Shown here: piece after piece, positions 34,433-46,139 of the stretch | Position numbering within the stretch: position 1 is the stretch's first letter | Layout of the letters: each line of letters starts with the position of its first letter | Notes under the pieces: generated by a model | The model's input: the letters and a program-made list of their open reading frames with translations, nothing else | The model's database searches: none | Told to the model about the DNA's origin: nothing | Assembly (NCBI RefSeq): GCF_907164915.1 | Contig: NC_061869.1 | Span: forward strand, 44,699,771 to 44,763,770 | Direction of reading: 5' to 3' | DNA: 64,000 bases | DNA from: Impatiens glandulifera | Lineage: Eukaryota > Streptophyta > Magnoliopsida > Ericales > Balsaminaceae | Program-made: the position numbers and the translations under genes

Positions 34433-37400
34433 ACTAGGGTTTTTTGAAAAACTTTTGTAATTACCCATTTCCCAACAATTAAAATTATTTTTAGTTTTTA
34501 CGAGGGAAAAGTCAAAATCGAGGGTTTTTTTTGAAAAACATTCGCAATTAACCCCTTCCCAACACTTAGAATTATTTTCAGTTTTTTCGAAAGAGTCAAA
34601 ACCGAGGGTTTTTTGAAAAACTTTCGCAATTACCCTTCCCAACACTTAGAATTATTTTCAGTTTTTATGGGGGAAAAGTCAAAACCGATGGTTTTTTAAA
34701 AATCTTCGCAATTACCCATTTCCCAATACTTAGAATTATTTTTATATTTTTTTGAAAGAGTCAAAAACGAGGGTTTTTTGTAAAACCTTCGCAATTAACC
34801 CCTTCCTAATACTTCAAATTATTTTCAGATTTTTTGAAAACAGTCAAAATCGAGGTTTTTTGAAAAACTTTTGCAATTACCAATTTCCCAACAATTAGAA
34901 TTATTTACAGTTTTTATAAGAAAAAAGTAAAAACCGAGGGTTTTTTGAAAAAACTTTCGAAATTACCCATTTTTTTAATACTTGGAATTATTTTCAGTTT
35001 TTATGGGGAAAAAGTCAAAAGGAATGGTTTTTTTTAAAACCTTCGCAATTACCCTTTTCCCAACAATTAGAATTATTTTCAGTTTTTATCGGGGAAAAGT
35101 CAAAATCGATGGTTTTTTGAAAAACTTTCGCAATTACCCATTTTTCAACACTTAGAATTATTTTCAGCTTTTATGGGGAAAAAGTCAAAATCGATGGTTT
35201 TTTGAAAAACTTTCGCAACTACCCCTTACCAATACTTAGAATTATTTTTAGATTTTTTGGAAAAAGACAAAACCGAGTGTTTTTTGAAAAACTTTCGCAA
35301 TTACCCATTTCCCAACAATTAGAATTATTTTTAGTTTTCATGGGGAAAATGTCAAGATCGAGGATTTTTTTGAAAACCTTTGCAATTACCCATCCCAACA
35401 CTTAGAATTATTTTCAGTTTTTATGGGGAAAAAGTCAAAAGCAAGGGTTTTATGAAAAACTTTCGCAATTACCCCTTCCTAACACTTAGAATTATTTTCG
35501 TTTTTTATGGGGAAAAAATCAAAATCGAGGGTTTTTTGAAAAAACTTTGGCAATTATCCATTTCCCAACACTTAGAATTATTTTCAGTTTTTATGGGGAA
35601 AAAGTCAAAAGCAAGTGTTTTTTTTGAAAAATCTTCGCAATTACCCTTTTCCCAACACTTTAATTACTTTCAGTTTTTATGGGGATAAAGTCAAAACCGA
35701 GAGTTTTTTGAAAATTTTTTGCAATTACCCCTTCTCAAAACTTAAAATTATTTTTAAATTTTTTGGAAAAAGACAAAACCGAGTGTTTTTTGAAAAACTT
35801 TCGCAATTACCCATTTCCCAACAATTAGAATTATTTTCAGTTTTTATGGGGAAAAAGTTAAAATCGAGAGTTTTTTTGAAAACCTTCGCAATTACCCATT
35901 TCCCAACAATTAGAATTATTTTCAGTTTTTATGCTGAAAAAGTCAAAATCGAGGGTTCTTTTAAAAACTTTCGCAATTATCCCTTCCCAATACTTAGAAT
36001 TATTTTTAGATTTTTTGGAAAGAGACAAAACCGAGTATTTTTTGAAAAACTTTCGCAATTACCCATTTTCCAACAATTAGAATTATTTATGGGAAAAAGT
36101 CAAAATCGAGGGTTTTTTTGAAAAACTTTCGCAATTACCCCCTTCCCAACACTTAGAATTAATTTCAGTTTTTTTGGAAGAGTCAAAACCAAGGGTTTTA
36201 TGAAAAACTTTCGCAATTACCCCTTTCCCAACACTTAGAATTATTTTTAGTTTTTATGGGGACAAAGTCAAAAGCAAGGGTTTTAGTTGAAAAATCTTCG
36301 TAATTACCCTTTTCCCAACACTTAGAATTATTTTCTGTTTTTATCGGGGAAAAGTCAAAATCGAGGGTTTTTTGAAAAAATTTCGCAATTACCCCTTCAC
36401 AATACTTAGAATTATTTTTAATTTTTTGGAAAAAGACAAAACCGAGGGTTTTTTGAAAAAACTTTTGCAATTACCCATTTCCCAACAATTAGAATTATTT
36501 TTAGTTTTTACGAGGGAAAAGTCAAAATCGAGGGTTTTTTTGAAAAACCTTCGCAATTAACCCCTTCCCAACACTTAGAATTATTTTCAGTTTTTTCGGA
36601 AGAGTCAAAACCGAGGGTTTTTTGAAAAACTTTCGCAATTACCCTTCCCAACACTTAGAATTATTTTTAGTTTTTATGGGGAAAAAAGTCAAAACCGATG
36701 GTTTTTTTGAAAATCTTTGCAATTACCCCTTTCCCAATACTTATAATTATTTTTATATTTTTTTGAAAGAGTCAAAAACGAGGATATTTTGTAAAACTTT
36801 AGCAATTAACTTCTTCCCAATACTTCAAATTATTTTTAGATGTTTGAAAACAGTCAAAATCGAGGTTTCTTGAAAAACCTTTATAATTACCCATTTCCCA
36901 ACACTTAGAATTATTTTTAGTTTTTATGTGGACAAAGTCAAAAGCAAGGGTTTAGTTGAAAAATCTTCGCAATTACCCTTTTCCCAACACTTAGAATTAT
37001 TTTCAGTTTTTATCAGGGAAAAGTCAAAATCGAGGGTTTTTTGAAAATTTTTCGCAATTACCCCTTCCCAATAATTAGAAATATTTTTAATTTTTTGGAA
37101 AAAGAAAAAACTGAGGATTTTTTGAAAAACTTTTGCAATTACTCATTTCCCAACAATTAGAATTATTTTTAGTTTTTACGAGGGAAAAGTCAAAATCGAG
37201 GGTTTTTTTGAAAAACCTTCGCAATTAACCCCTTCCCAACACTTAGAATTATTTTCAGTTTTTTCGGAAGAGTCAAAACCGAGGGTTTTTTGAAAAACTT
37301 TCGCAATTACCCTTCCCAACACTTAGAATTATTTTTAGTTTTTACGGGGAAAAAGTCAAAACCGATGGTTTTTTAAAAATCTTCGCAATTACCCCTTTCC

Positions 37401-40400
37401 CAATACTTAGAATTATTTTTATATTTTTTTGAAAGAGTCAAAAACGAGGGTTTTTTTTAAAACCTTCGCAATTAACCCCTTCCCAATACTTCAAATTATT
37501 TTCAGATTTTTTGAAAACAGTCAAAATCGAGGTTTTTTGAAAAACCTTTGCAATTACCCATTTCCCAACACTTAGAATTATTTCCAGTTTTTTTAAGAAA
37601 AAGTAAAAACCGAGGGTTTTTTGAAAAAACTTTCGAAATTACCCATTTTTTATTACTTAGAATTATTTTCAGTTTTTATGTGGAAAAAGTCAAAAAGAAT
37701 GGTTTTTTTTAAAACCGTCGCAATTACCATTTTCCCAACAATTAGAATTATTTTCAGTTTTTGTCGGGGAAAAGTCAAAATCGATGGTTTTTTGAAAAAC
37801 TTTCGCAATTACCCCTACCCAATACTTAGAATTATTTTTAATTTTTTGGAAAAAGACAAGACCGAAGGTTTTTTGAAAAACTTTTGCAATTACCCATTTC
37901 CCAACAATTAGAATTATTTTCAGTTTTTATGGGGGAAAAGTCAAAATCAAGGGTTTTTTTTGAAAAATCTTCTCAATTACCCCCTTCCCAATACTTAGAA
38001 TTATTTTCAGTTTTTTTTGGAAGAGTCAAAACCGAGGGTTTTATGAAAAACCTTCGCAATTACCCCCTTCCCAACACTTAGAATTATTTTTAGTTTTTAT
38101 GGGGAAAAAGTCAAAACCGAGGGTTTTTTGAAAAATCTTTGGCAATTATCCATTTCCCAACACTTAGAATTATTTTCAGTTTTTATGGGGAAAAAGTCAA
38201 AAGCAAAGTTTTTTTTTGAAAAAATCTTCGCAATTACCCTTTTCCAAACACTTTGTATTACTTTCAGTTTTTATGGGGAAAAAGTCAAAACCGAGGGTTT
38301 TTTTTGAATATTTTTTGCAATTACCCCTTCTCAAATACATAGAATTATTTTTAGATTTTTTGGAAAAAGACAAAATCGAGTGTTTTTAGAAAAACTTTCG
38401 CAATTACCCATTTCCCAACAATTAGAATTATTTTCAGTTTTTATGGGGAAAAAGTTAAAATCGAGGGTTTTTTTGAAAAATATTCACAATTACCCATTTC
38501 CCAACAATTAAAATTATTTTCAGTTTTTATGGTGAAAAAGTCAAAACGAGAGTTTTTTTAAAAACTTTCGCAATTACCACTTCTCAATACTTAGAATTAT
38601 TTTTAGATTTTTTGGAAAAAGACAAAACCGAGTGTTTCTGGAAAAATTTTCGCAATTACCCATTTCCCAACAATTAGAATTATTTATGGGAAAAAGTCAA
38701 AATCGAGGGTTTTTTTGAAAACCTTCGCAATTACCCCCTTCCCAACACTTAGAATTATTTTCAGTTTTTTTGGAAGATTCAAAACCAAGGGTTTTATGAA
38801 AAACTTTCGCAATTACCCCTTTCCCAACACTTAGAATTATTTTCAATTTTTATGGGGAAAAAGTCAAAACCGAGGGTTTTTTGAAAAAACTTTGGCAATT
38901 ATCCATTTCCCAACACTTAGAATTATTTTTAGTTTTTATGTGGACAAAGTCAAAAGCAAGGGTTTAGTTGAAAAATCTTCGCAATTACCCTTTTCCCAAC
39001 ACTTAGAATTATTTTCAGTTTTTATCAGGGAAAAGTCAAAATCGAGGGTTTTTTGAAAATTTTTCGCAATTACCCCTTCCCAATAATTAGAATTATTTTT
39101 AATTTTTTGGAAAAAGAAAAAACTGAGGGTTTTTTGAAAAACTTTTGCAATTACTCATTTCCCAACAATTAGAATTATTTTTAGTTTTTACGAAGGAAAA
39201 GTCAAAATCGAGGGTTTTTTTGAAAAAACTTCGCAATTAACCTCTTCCCAACACTTAGAATTATTTTCAGTTTTTTCGGAAAAGTCAAAACCGAGGGTTT
39301 TTTGAAAAACTTTCGCAATGACCCTTCCCAACACTTAGAATTATTTTTAGTTTTTACGGGGAAAAAGTCAAAACCGATGGTTTTTTAAAAATCTTCGCAA
39401 TTACCCCTTTCCCAATACTTAGAATTATTTTTATATTTTTTTGAAAGAGTCAAAAACGAGGGTTTTTTTTAAAACCTTCGCAATTAACCCCTTCCCAATA
39501 CTTCAAATTATTTTCAGATTTTTTGAAAACAGTCAAAATCGAGGTTTTTTGAAAAACCTTTGCAATTACCCATTTCCCAACACTTAGAATTATTTCCAGT
39601 TTTTTTAAGAAAAAGTAAAAACCGAGGGTTTTTTGAAAAAAACTTTCGAAATTACCCATTTTTTATTACTTAGAATTATTTTCAGTTTTTATGTGGAAAA
39701 AGTCAAAAAGAATGGTTTTTTTTAAAACCGTCGCAATTACCATTTTCCCAACAATTAGAATTATTTTCAGTTTTTGTCGGGGAAAAGTCAAAATCGATGG
39801 TTTTTTGAAAAACTTTCGCAATTACCCCTTCCCAATACTTAGAATTATTTTTAATTTTTTGGAAAAAGACAAGACCGAGGGTTTTTTGAAAAACTTTTGC
39901 AATTACCCATTTCCCAACAATTAGAATTATTTTCAGTTTTTATGGGGGAAAAGTCAAAATCGAGGGTTTTTTTTGAAAAATCTTCTCAATTACCCCCTTC
40001 CCAATACTTAGAATTATTTTCAGTTTTTTTTGGAAGAGTCAAAACCGAGGGTTTTATGAAAAACCTTCGCAATTACCCCCTTCCCAACACTTAGAATTAT
40101 TTTTAGTTTTTATGGGGAAAAAGTCAAAACCGAGGGTTTTTTGAAAAATCTTTGGCAATTATCCATTTCCCAACACTTAGAATTATTTTCAGTTTTTATG
40201 GGGAAAAAGTCAAAAGCAAAGTTTTTTTTTGAAAAAATCTTCGCAATTACCCTTTTCCAAACACTTTGTATTACTTTCAGTTTTTATGGGGAAAAAGTCA
40301 AAACCGAGGGTTTTTTTGAATATTTTTTGCAATTACCCCTTCTCAAATACTTAGAATTATTTTTAGATTTTTTGGAAAAAGACAAAATCGAGTGTTTTTA

Positions 40401-41160
40401 GAAAAACTTTCGCAATTACCCATTTCCCAACAATTAGAATTATTTTCAGTTTTTATGGGGAAAAAGTTAAAATCGAGGGTTTTTTTGAAAAATCTTCACA
40501 ATTACCCATTTCCCAACAATTAAAATTATTTTCAGTTTTTATGGTGAAAAAGTCAAAACGAGAGTTTTTTTAAAAACTTTCGCAATTACCACTTCTCAAT
40601 ACTTAGAATTATTTTTAGATTTTTTGGAAAAAGACAAAACCGAGTGTTTCTGGAAAAATTTTCGCAATTACCCATTTCCCTACAATTAGAATTATTTATG
40701 GGAAAAAGTCAAAATCGAGGGTTTTTTTGAAAACCTTCGCAATTACCCCCTTCCCAACACTTAGAATTATTTTCAGTTTTTTTGGAAGATTCAAAACCAA
40801 GGGTTTTATGAAAAACTTTCGCAATTACCCCTTTCCCAACACTTAGAATTATTTTCAATTTTTATGGGGAAAAAGTCAAAACCGAGGGTTTTTTGAAAAA
40901 ACTTTGGCAATTATCCATTTCCCAACACTTAGAATTATTTTTAGTTTTTATGGGGACAAAGTCAAAAGCAAGGGTTTTAGTTGAAAAATCTTCGCAATTA
41001 CTCTTTTCCCAACACTTAGAATTATTTTCAGTTTTTATCGGGGAAAAGTTAAAATCGTGTGTTTTTTGTAAAACCTTCGCAATTAACCCTTCCCAATACT
41101 TAAAATTATTTACAGTTTTTTTGGAAGAGTCAAAACCGAGGGTTTTATGAAAAACTTTTG
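34433..41160 (-). repeat. Satellite array, minus-strand (inverted) block
   Basis: About eighty monomers in reverse orientation (CCCAACACTTAGAATTATT, then CAGTTTTTATGGGG, GTCAAAACCGAGGG and CGCAATTACCC). Apart from the first monomers it carries variants typical of the left part of the plus-strand block, not of the higher-order domain. An example is the deletion variant AGAATTATTTATGGG at 36079, 38676 and 40688, the complement of 8525-8539. It ends abruptly at a copia pol fragment at 41161. No genes are present inside. Confidence 0.95.
36909..40940 (-). repeat. Near-identical ~2012-bp tandem duplication (24 monomers) in the inverted block
   Basis: Ordered variants at 36921 (TTTTTATGTGGACAAAG) recur at 38933, and those at 37678 and 37884 recur at 39691 and 39897, a constant offset of about 2012-2013 bases. 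Few differences separate the copies, so the duplication is younger than most of the array. The limits are approximate. Confidence 0.8.
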
Positions 41161-42350
41161 CAGAATGAAGACCTTCATCTTCAACAAATGGATGTCAAAG
41201 GAAACTGCTTTTCTTCATGGTGATTTAGATGAAGAGATTTACATGCTACAACTAGAAGGATTTGATATCAAAGGAAAAGATGAGCTTGTGTGTAAGCTTC
41301 AGAAGAGTCTGTATGGTTTGAAACAGGCTCCAAGGCAATGGTACAAGAAGTTCGATAGCTTCATGAAAAGTAATAATTTTCTAAGGTGTGAAATTGATCA
41401 TTGATGACATGTTAATTGCTGGAGCAAGTTTGTATGAGATTAACAAGCTCAAGAAAGAGTTGTCTGAAAAGTTTGCAATGAAGGATTTGGGTCTTCTAAA
41501 CAAATCCTTGGGATGAGAATTTTCAGGGATGAAGAAGTTCTCAAGCTTTCACAAGAAGAATATGTGAAGAAAATTCTTAGTAGGTTCAACTTGTATGATG
41601 CAAAACCAGTTACTACCCCTTAGCTAGTCACTTCAGACTATCTAAAGATCAGTCGCCTTCAACAGAGGAGGAGAAAAATTATATGGCCATTGTTCCGTAT
41701 GCCTCTTCCATTGGTTGTATTATGTATGAGATGGTTTGCACAAGACTAGATATAGCACATGTAGTGGGAGTTGTTAGTAGGTTCATGAGCAACCCGGGTA
41801 GACAATATTAGGAAGTAGTAAAGTGGATACTACGATACTTAAGAGGAAGTACGGGTCTCGCTTTGTGTTTTCAAAAGTCTAATATGGGTTTGGAAGGATA
41901 AGTTGATGCTGACAATGTTGGTGATGTTGATAGTAGGAAGAGCATAACATGGTACATTTATACTTTGGGAAGTACTGCAATCAGTTGGGTTTCAAAATTA
42001 CAGAAGATTGTTGCTCTTTCTAGTTGTGAGGCAAAGTATGTAGCTGTGATAGAGGCTGCTAAGGAGATGATATGGTTACAACCATTTTTGCTAGAATTGG
42101 GTCAAGACTACGAGGGAAGTGTATTGAGAAACGACAGTTAGAGTGTCATTCATTTGGCAAAGAATCATGTTTATCATGGCAGAACGAAGCATATACAAGT
42201 TTGTTATCATTTCATCCGGTCAACTTTAGAAGATGGAGTATTAGCTCTTGAGAAGATTCCCAGGAGTGAGAGTCCAGCTGATATGTTGACAAAAATTGTG
42301 ACAAATGAGAAACTAAAGTTGTGTGCAACTTTAGTTGGTCTTCTTCGTTA
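41161..42350 (+). pseudogene. Ty1/copia reverse transcriptase - RNase H pseudogene, 5'-truncated
   Basis: Translated pieces match the C-terminal half of copia pol in order: TAFLHGDLDEEIYM, SLYGLKQAPRQWYKKF, the catalytic Asp pair in IIDDMLIAG (near 41400), MKDLG, ILRYLRGSTGLAL, VALSSCEAKYVAV and, in RNase H, NHVYHGRTKHIQV...PADMLTK ending at a TAA before 42351. Frameshifts break it near 41405, 41500 and 41620, and TAG codons replace Trp and Gln codons near 41810 and 42140. Gag, protease, integrase and the first part of RT are missing: the sequence starts directly against satellite at 41161. The 3' LTR follows at 42411. Non-functional. Confidence 0.9.
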
Positions 42351-42410
42351 AGACACCAAATGGAAAGCCACTACCGATCGAGAGATGAAGTTAGTCACCA
42401 AGTGGGAGAT

Positions 42411-42777
42411 TGTTGAGTTATGGAGCCTACACTTATAATAAACTCTACATTGTTAATTAGTTTATTGGGTTTTCTTTTTTTGGTTTTGGATTTGGGTCTG
42501 ACCAAAGTTATTTAGGTTTATTACCCGAATGTTTACCCTATAAATATGTGATTATTAAGGGTTTATATGATATATACTGAATTCTAGAGAGATAAAGTGT
42601 GAGGCAAAAACTCTGTATTCCTTCTTCTTCTTCTTCATAGTGAAATCTGGTGGTGGCTGAAGTGGATGTAGCTCAATTTGAGTGAACCACTATAAATCTA
42701 TGTCTTCTTGTGTTCTTTTTTTGCATTTTTACAAATTGTTTCAAGCTGGTCGGATTTGGGAGATACAAATCCTAACA
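42411..42777 (+). repeat. 3' LTR of the copia element
   Basis: It runs from TGTTGAGTTATGG to AATCCTAACA (TGTT...AACA ends), 367 bases, and is preceded by a purine-rich tract, AAGTGGGAGAT (42400-42410), the usual plus-strand primer site. Inside there is a CCCTATAAATATG TATA-like segment near 42537. The next five bases, ATATT (42778-42782), are the likely target duplication. A decayed relative is at 51008-51469. Confidence 0.8.
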
Positions 42778-43785
42778 ATATTAGAGATATATAGAACATC
42801 TGTGATAAGCTTTTTGTTACCTCCCGAAGTTGGAACAACAATGGTTCATTTTCTTTTCGTATCTTGATAAGAACCATCTCCAAGAACAACGGTTGAAGTA
42901 ATGTCTGAGTTGAGCTCCACGAACATATATTTATTGCTTGTCATATGGTTTCTAGCACCGCTATCAAGATACCATTGACTTTTTGATTTCTCCTCACCAT
43001 TTAGAGAAACAAACATAACATAATAATCTTCTTTCACAAATTTTGCATCATATTCTTTCTTCTCCATATTTTGAAATCGACAATCCCTTTGAGAATGATT
43101 AGGGATTTTGCATCTTTTGTATTTGAAATAACAATCTTTTGACTCATGATTTGATTTTTGCAAATGATACAAGAATAAGAATCACCAGATTATTGTGGTG
43201 CTTTTCATTTCCAACTGTTATGTCTTCTCATTTTTCTTACCAAATTTGTTGTGATGACTTCTTAAAAACGCTTTTGGTACTTGCTTGGATTTGAAGGCTT
43301 GATCAGTTGATGGAGTACAAGAGCGATTAATTCTTTACTCATGTGTTAGAAGAGATCCACTCAACTCATATATTGTCATCTTGGACAAATCTTTTCATTC
43401 TTCAATCGCATCAACAACATGATTGAACTTTTGAGGAAGGCTTCGAAGAACCTTTTCAACAACCATTTTATCTTTGATTTCATCTCCGCTGCTTTTTATT
43501 TGATTGACAATAGTGGAAACACAAGAAGAAAAATCTTGTACATTTTCTCGATCCTCCATCATTAGATTGTCAAAATCTTTCTATAAGGCTTGGAGTTTTA
43601 ATGCGATCGTTTTCTCCGTATCCTTCGTCATCTTCATCGGACACATCAAGTTCTTTATCATCTATCATATCCCAAAGACCTAGGGATATGAAAAACGTTT
43701 CTATTTGGATGCTCCAGAATTCATAGAATTCGCCTTCAAAGTTAGGAACTTGACTTGGAGAGTATGAGAATAGAGTGGATGCCAT
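42778..43785 (-). pseudogene. Ty1/copia gag - protease pseudogene interrupted by the neighbouring copia insertion
   Basis: On the minus strand the gag start (ATG at 43785) gives MASTLFSYSPSQVPNFEG followed by EFWSIQIETFF, the usual copia gag opening. After a frame-broken middle there are two decayed zinc knuckles; the second keeps C-x4-H-x4-C (CKIPNHSQRDC) but has Tyr for the first Cys. Next comes the protease signature WYLDSGARNHM (DSG at 42965-42957) and LGDGSYQ. The frame is then broken, and the sequence continues as GGNKKLITDVLYISNI up to 42778, where the plus-strand copia LTR has inserted. Integrase and RT are absent. The primer site and LTR lie just upstream (43808-44103). Confidence 0.85.
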
Positions 43786-43807
43786 TTTAAGATTGAAACG
43801 TAACCTT

Positions 43808-43819
43808 GCTTTGATACCA
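43808..43819 (-). promoter_or_regulatory. Primer binding site of the minus-strand copia element
   Basis: Minus strand TGGTATCAAAGC differs by one base from the complement of the initiator Met-tRNA 3' end (TGGTATCAGAGC). It lies four bases inside the LTR end and just upstream of gag. Confidence 0.8.
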
Positions 43820-43823
43820 AATT

Positions 43824-44103
43824 TGTTGGTGCGGAAAATAATATAACTAAGAAAATATGATTTTATTGATAGAAATCTTAAGTATCTACAACTCACTTAA
43901 TTTTGATATATTAAAAACTAATAAGTGATCCTCAATTTAAAGGATAAGATAGAAGGATCTAGAACTCAAATTAAATACAATTCATGACACTAAACAATGC
44001 ATCTCTTGAGCTTAATCTTCCTTCACGCTTCATCTTCAACTCTTGAGTTTCATCATCACATTAAATGTTTTTCAAGATTATTAATTATTTATTATTTTTA
44101 ACA
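43824..44103 (-). repeat. 5' LTR of the minus-strand copia element
   Basis: Plus strand TGTTGGTGCGG at 43824 is the inner LTR edge, set by the primer site. The outer edge is taken at TTTTTAACA (44103), which restores TGTT...AACA ends and gives 280 bases. No second LTR is left for comparison, so the outer boundary is uncertain. Confidence 0.45.
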
Positions 44104-46134
44104 TTTTCATTCTTGAATTCTATAATAACAAAGAATATAGAAATGAAGAGGACAAGCTTAAAAATAAGAACCTTCTTCAACACATTTTAACTCTAAAAGA
44201 ACATCTAACGCTTGAATTGCAAAAACACCAAAAACATTTCAAAATTCTTGTTGCCCCTTTGCCTTTGAAAAACCCCAGCACAAAACTTATTTACCTTGAT
44301 AAAGAAAGAAACCCCTTTGTAAGCTTCTTGATTCCTTTTTATTAGATTTGTCTTTTTATTTATCATTTAAAAGATGCATTTGTCTTTGAGTTTCCGTATA
44401 AGATGGGCATGGAAGCTATCCTAAAAGATTATCGAGACATACGCATAGAGAAGAAGAAAATAAGGCGCATAAGGTCAGGTTGTAGAATGGCCTCTCTCGT
44501 CGACCGGCAGAATAAACAAGAGTTACTACTAAATGGCTGGTTAAGATCTTATTGGTAGAATTATTCGGATTTTGTTGGTCCTAGCACTCGGAACGAGACA
44601 AGTACGTGTGATTCGTTTTGGCTAGTGCGCCCAAATCCGCTATATATTTGACACGGGTTTGCTGGGGGCTCTTATGTTTGGCCTCACTTGCTGGAAGATA
44701 TGGTACTGGCGGAATAGGCGAGATCATATTTTTATCACGAAGAAGTGATAGGAAGAGAATACTGCTGGCGGTAGATATCTAAATTCAAGTATTGTATACG
44801 TCATTAGTCCGATCCTTTGTAGGAACTACCCGTAATAACGAACTTGCAAAATGAATCTCTTTATGATAAAGAGATTCGTCGTTCCTGACCCTGCTTCACC
44901 TTAATTGTTATTTGAACAAGTAAAAGTTCTGTAATCATATGCTTGCATGATTTTCTCTTTTGTTTTTATTTAAGTTTTATGCATTCCATCATGTAAATAT
45001 GTAGTATATGAATCCCTTGTAAATAATCCTAAAACACCATAATAAAAACGTAAAACCAAAAGTTCAAACAATTGGATACCAAGATTAGCCAAAATGATCC
45101 GATTTTGGTTATATTTTATTAAAGTTCCTAACCTTGCTTTGATTCGATTAATTTTAGGGTGTAATGTGTTTAAAAAATAGTTTTATAAATTGAATCAAGA
45201 AACATCTTGGGTTGATGATGGGTGAAGAACCTTTGTTCAAGGGTGATGGAAAAAGAGGAAATTTGGTCTCTTTTGGTCATCTCGGATTTAAACCAATTAA
45301 AACCGAAATTACTTGCACTCATATCCATTATTTTGTAAATAAACTATTTAAGCTCGAACAAAACCTTTAAAATTACAGAAAAATTGAACCTGACCAAAAA
45401 TTACATTGAAAAATCAAAACCGACTAAAAAAATGAAAAAAAACAGAAAATTTATGCCTTGTTTTGCCTTGATCTTGATAGAAATTCGGTATGTGGTAAGA
45501 TTTCTTTGCATATTAATGTAGTGTTAAGTGTTTGGAATAAACAAGCCCAAAATTGTTTGGCCTTTAACTCAATTACATTTGACCGAAAAATATTAAAGCA
45601 GCCCCAAAAAAAGGTTTTAAATCAGATTTTCTGCATTGTTCATCCTTTCATGAATAAAAATTCGGTGAAGTGTCTAATTTTCTTGGACTTCATTCCTTGT
45701 TTATGTGTTACTAAGGTTTTCATTGATTTATAGATGAGTTTGGGGTCAATTGTGGCCAGCAATTAGTTAGATTTTTAGGAAGAAGATTAAAAAATAAATA
45801 ACAATAATAACATTTTGCTTTAGCGGTTGTTCTTCCTCCGTCCTAACGCTTCTTCAAAGCCTCAGCGAGACTTTCAGAGCCTACATTCATCCGTCCACAA
45901 TCAAGCAAGAAAATTATCCTGACCTCGCGCCTGACTAGTTTTTCCGACGTATCCGTCGAGGGAAATTTTTTGCCATCTTCTATTTAGGTGTATTCCACCT
46001 GACAAAAGAATCCAACACCTAGTTTCTCGACCTATTCGACCGAGAGAACCTTGTTGGCTAGCCAATTTTCATCCGCTACTGCTACATTTTCCACTTTACC
46101 ATGAAACCCAACCTATGGCCTATTTTCCTGACAC
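44104..46134. other. Intergenic sequence with a less AT-rich patch (44390-44905)
   Basis: Mostly AT-rich sequence without convincing genes. The patch 44390-44905 stands out by composition (about 46% G+C over 44461-44640). One plus-strand frame reads FGLTCWKIWYWRNRRDHIF, which faintly resembles the linker before RNase H in plant LINEs. An organellar origin is the alternative. The 91-codon open frame at 45458-45733 has no recognisable domain. Confidence 0.35.
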
Positions 46135-46139
46135 GTTTG

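Noticed and set aside
4110..41160. CRISPR-like array
   Set aside because: Repeats are contiguous with no unique spacers, and the context is a plant genome full of retroelements; this is satellite DNA.
4110..41160. Calling the array a centromere
   Set aside because: Higher-order structure is compatible with it, but nothing in sequence alone shows CENH3 association or genome abundance.
45458..45733. 91-codon plus-strand frame
   Set aside because: No recognisable domain, AT-biased codons and no promoter-like context; likely chance.
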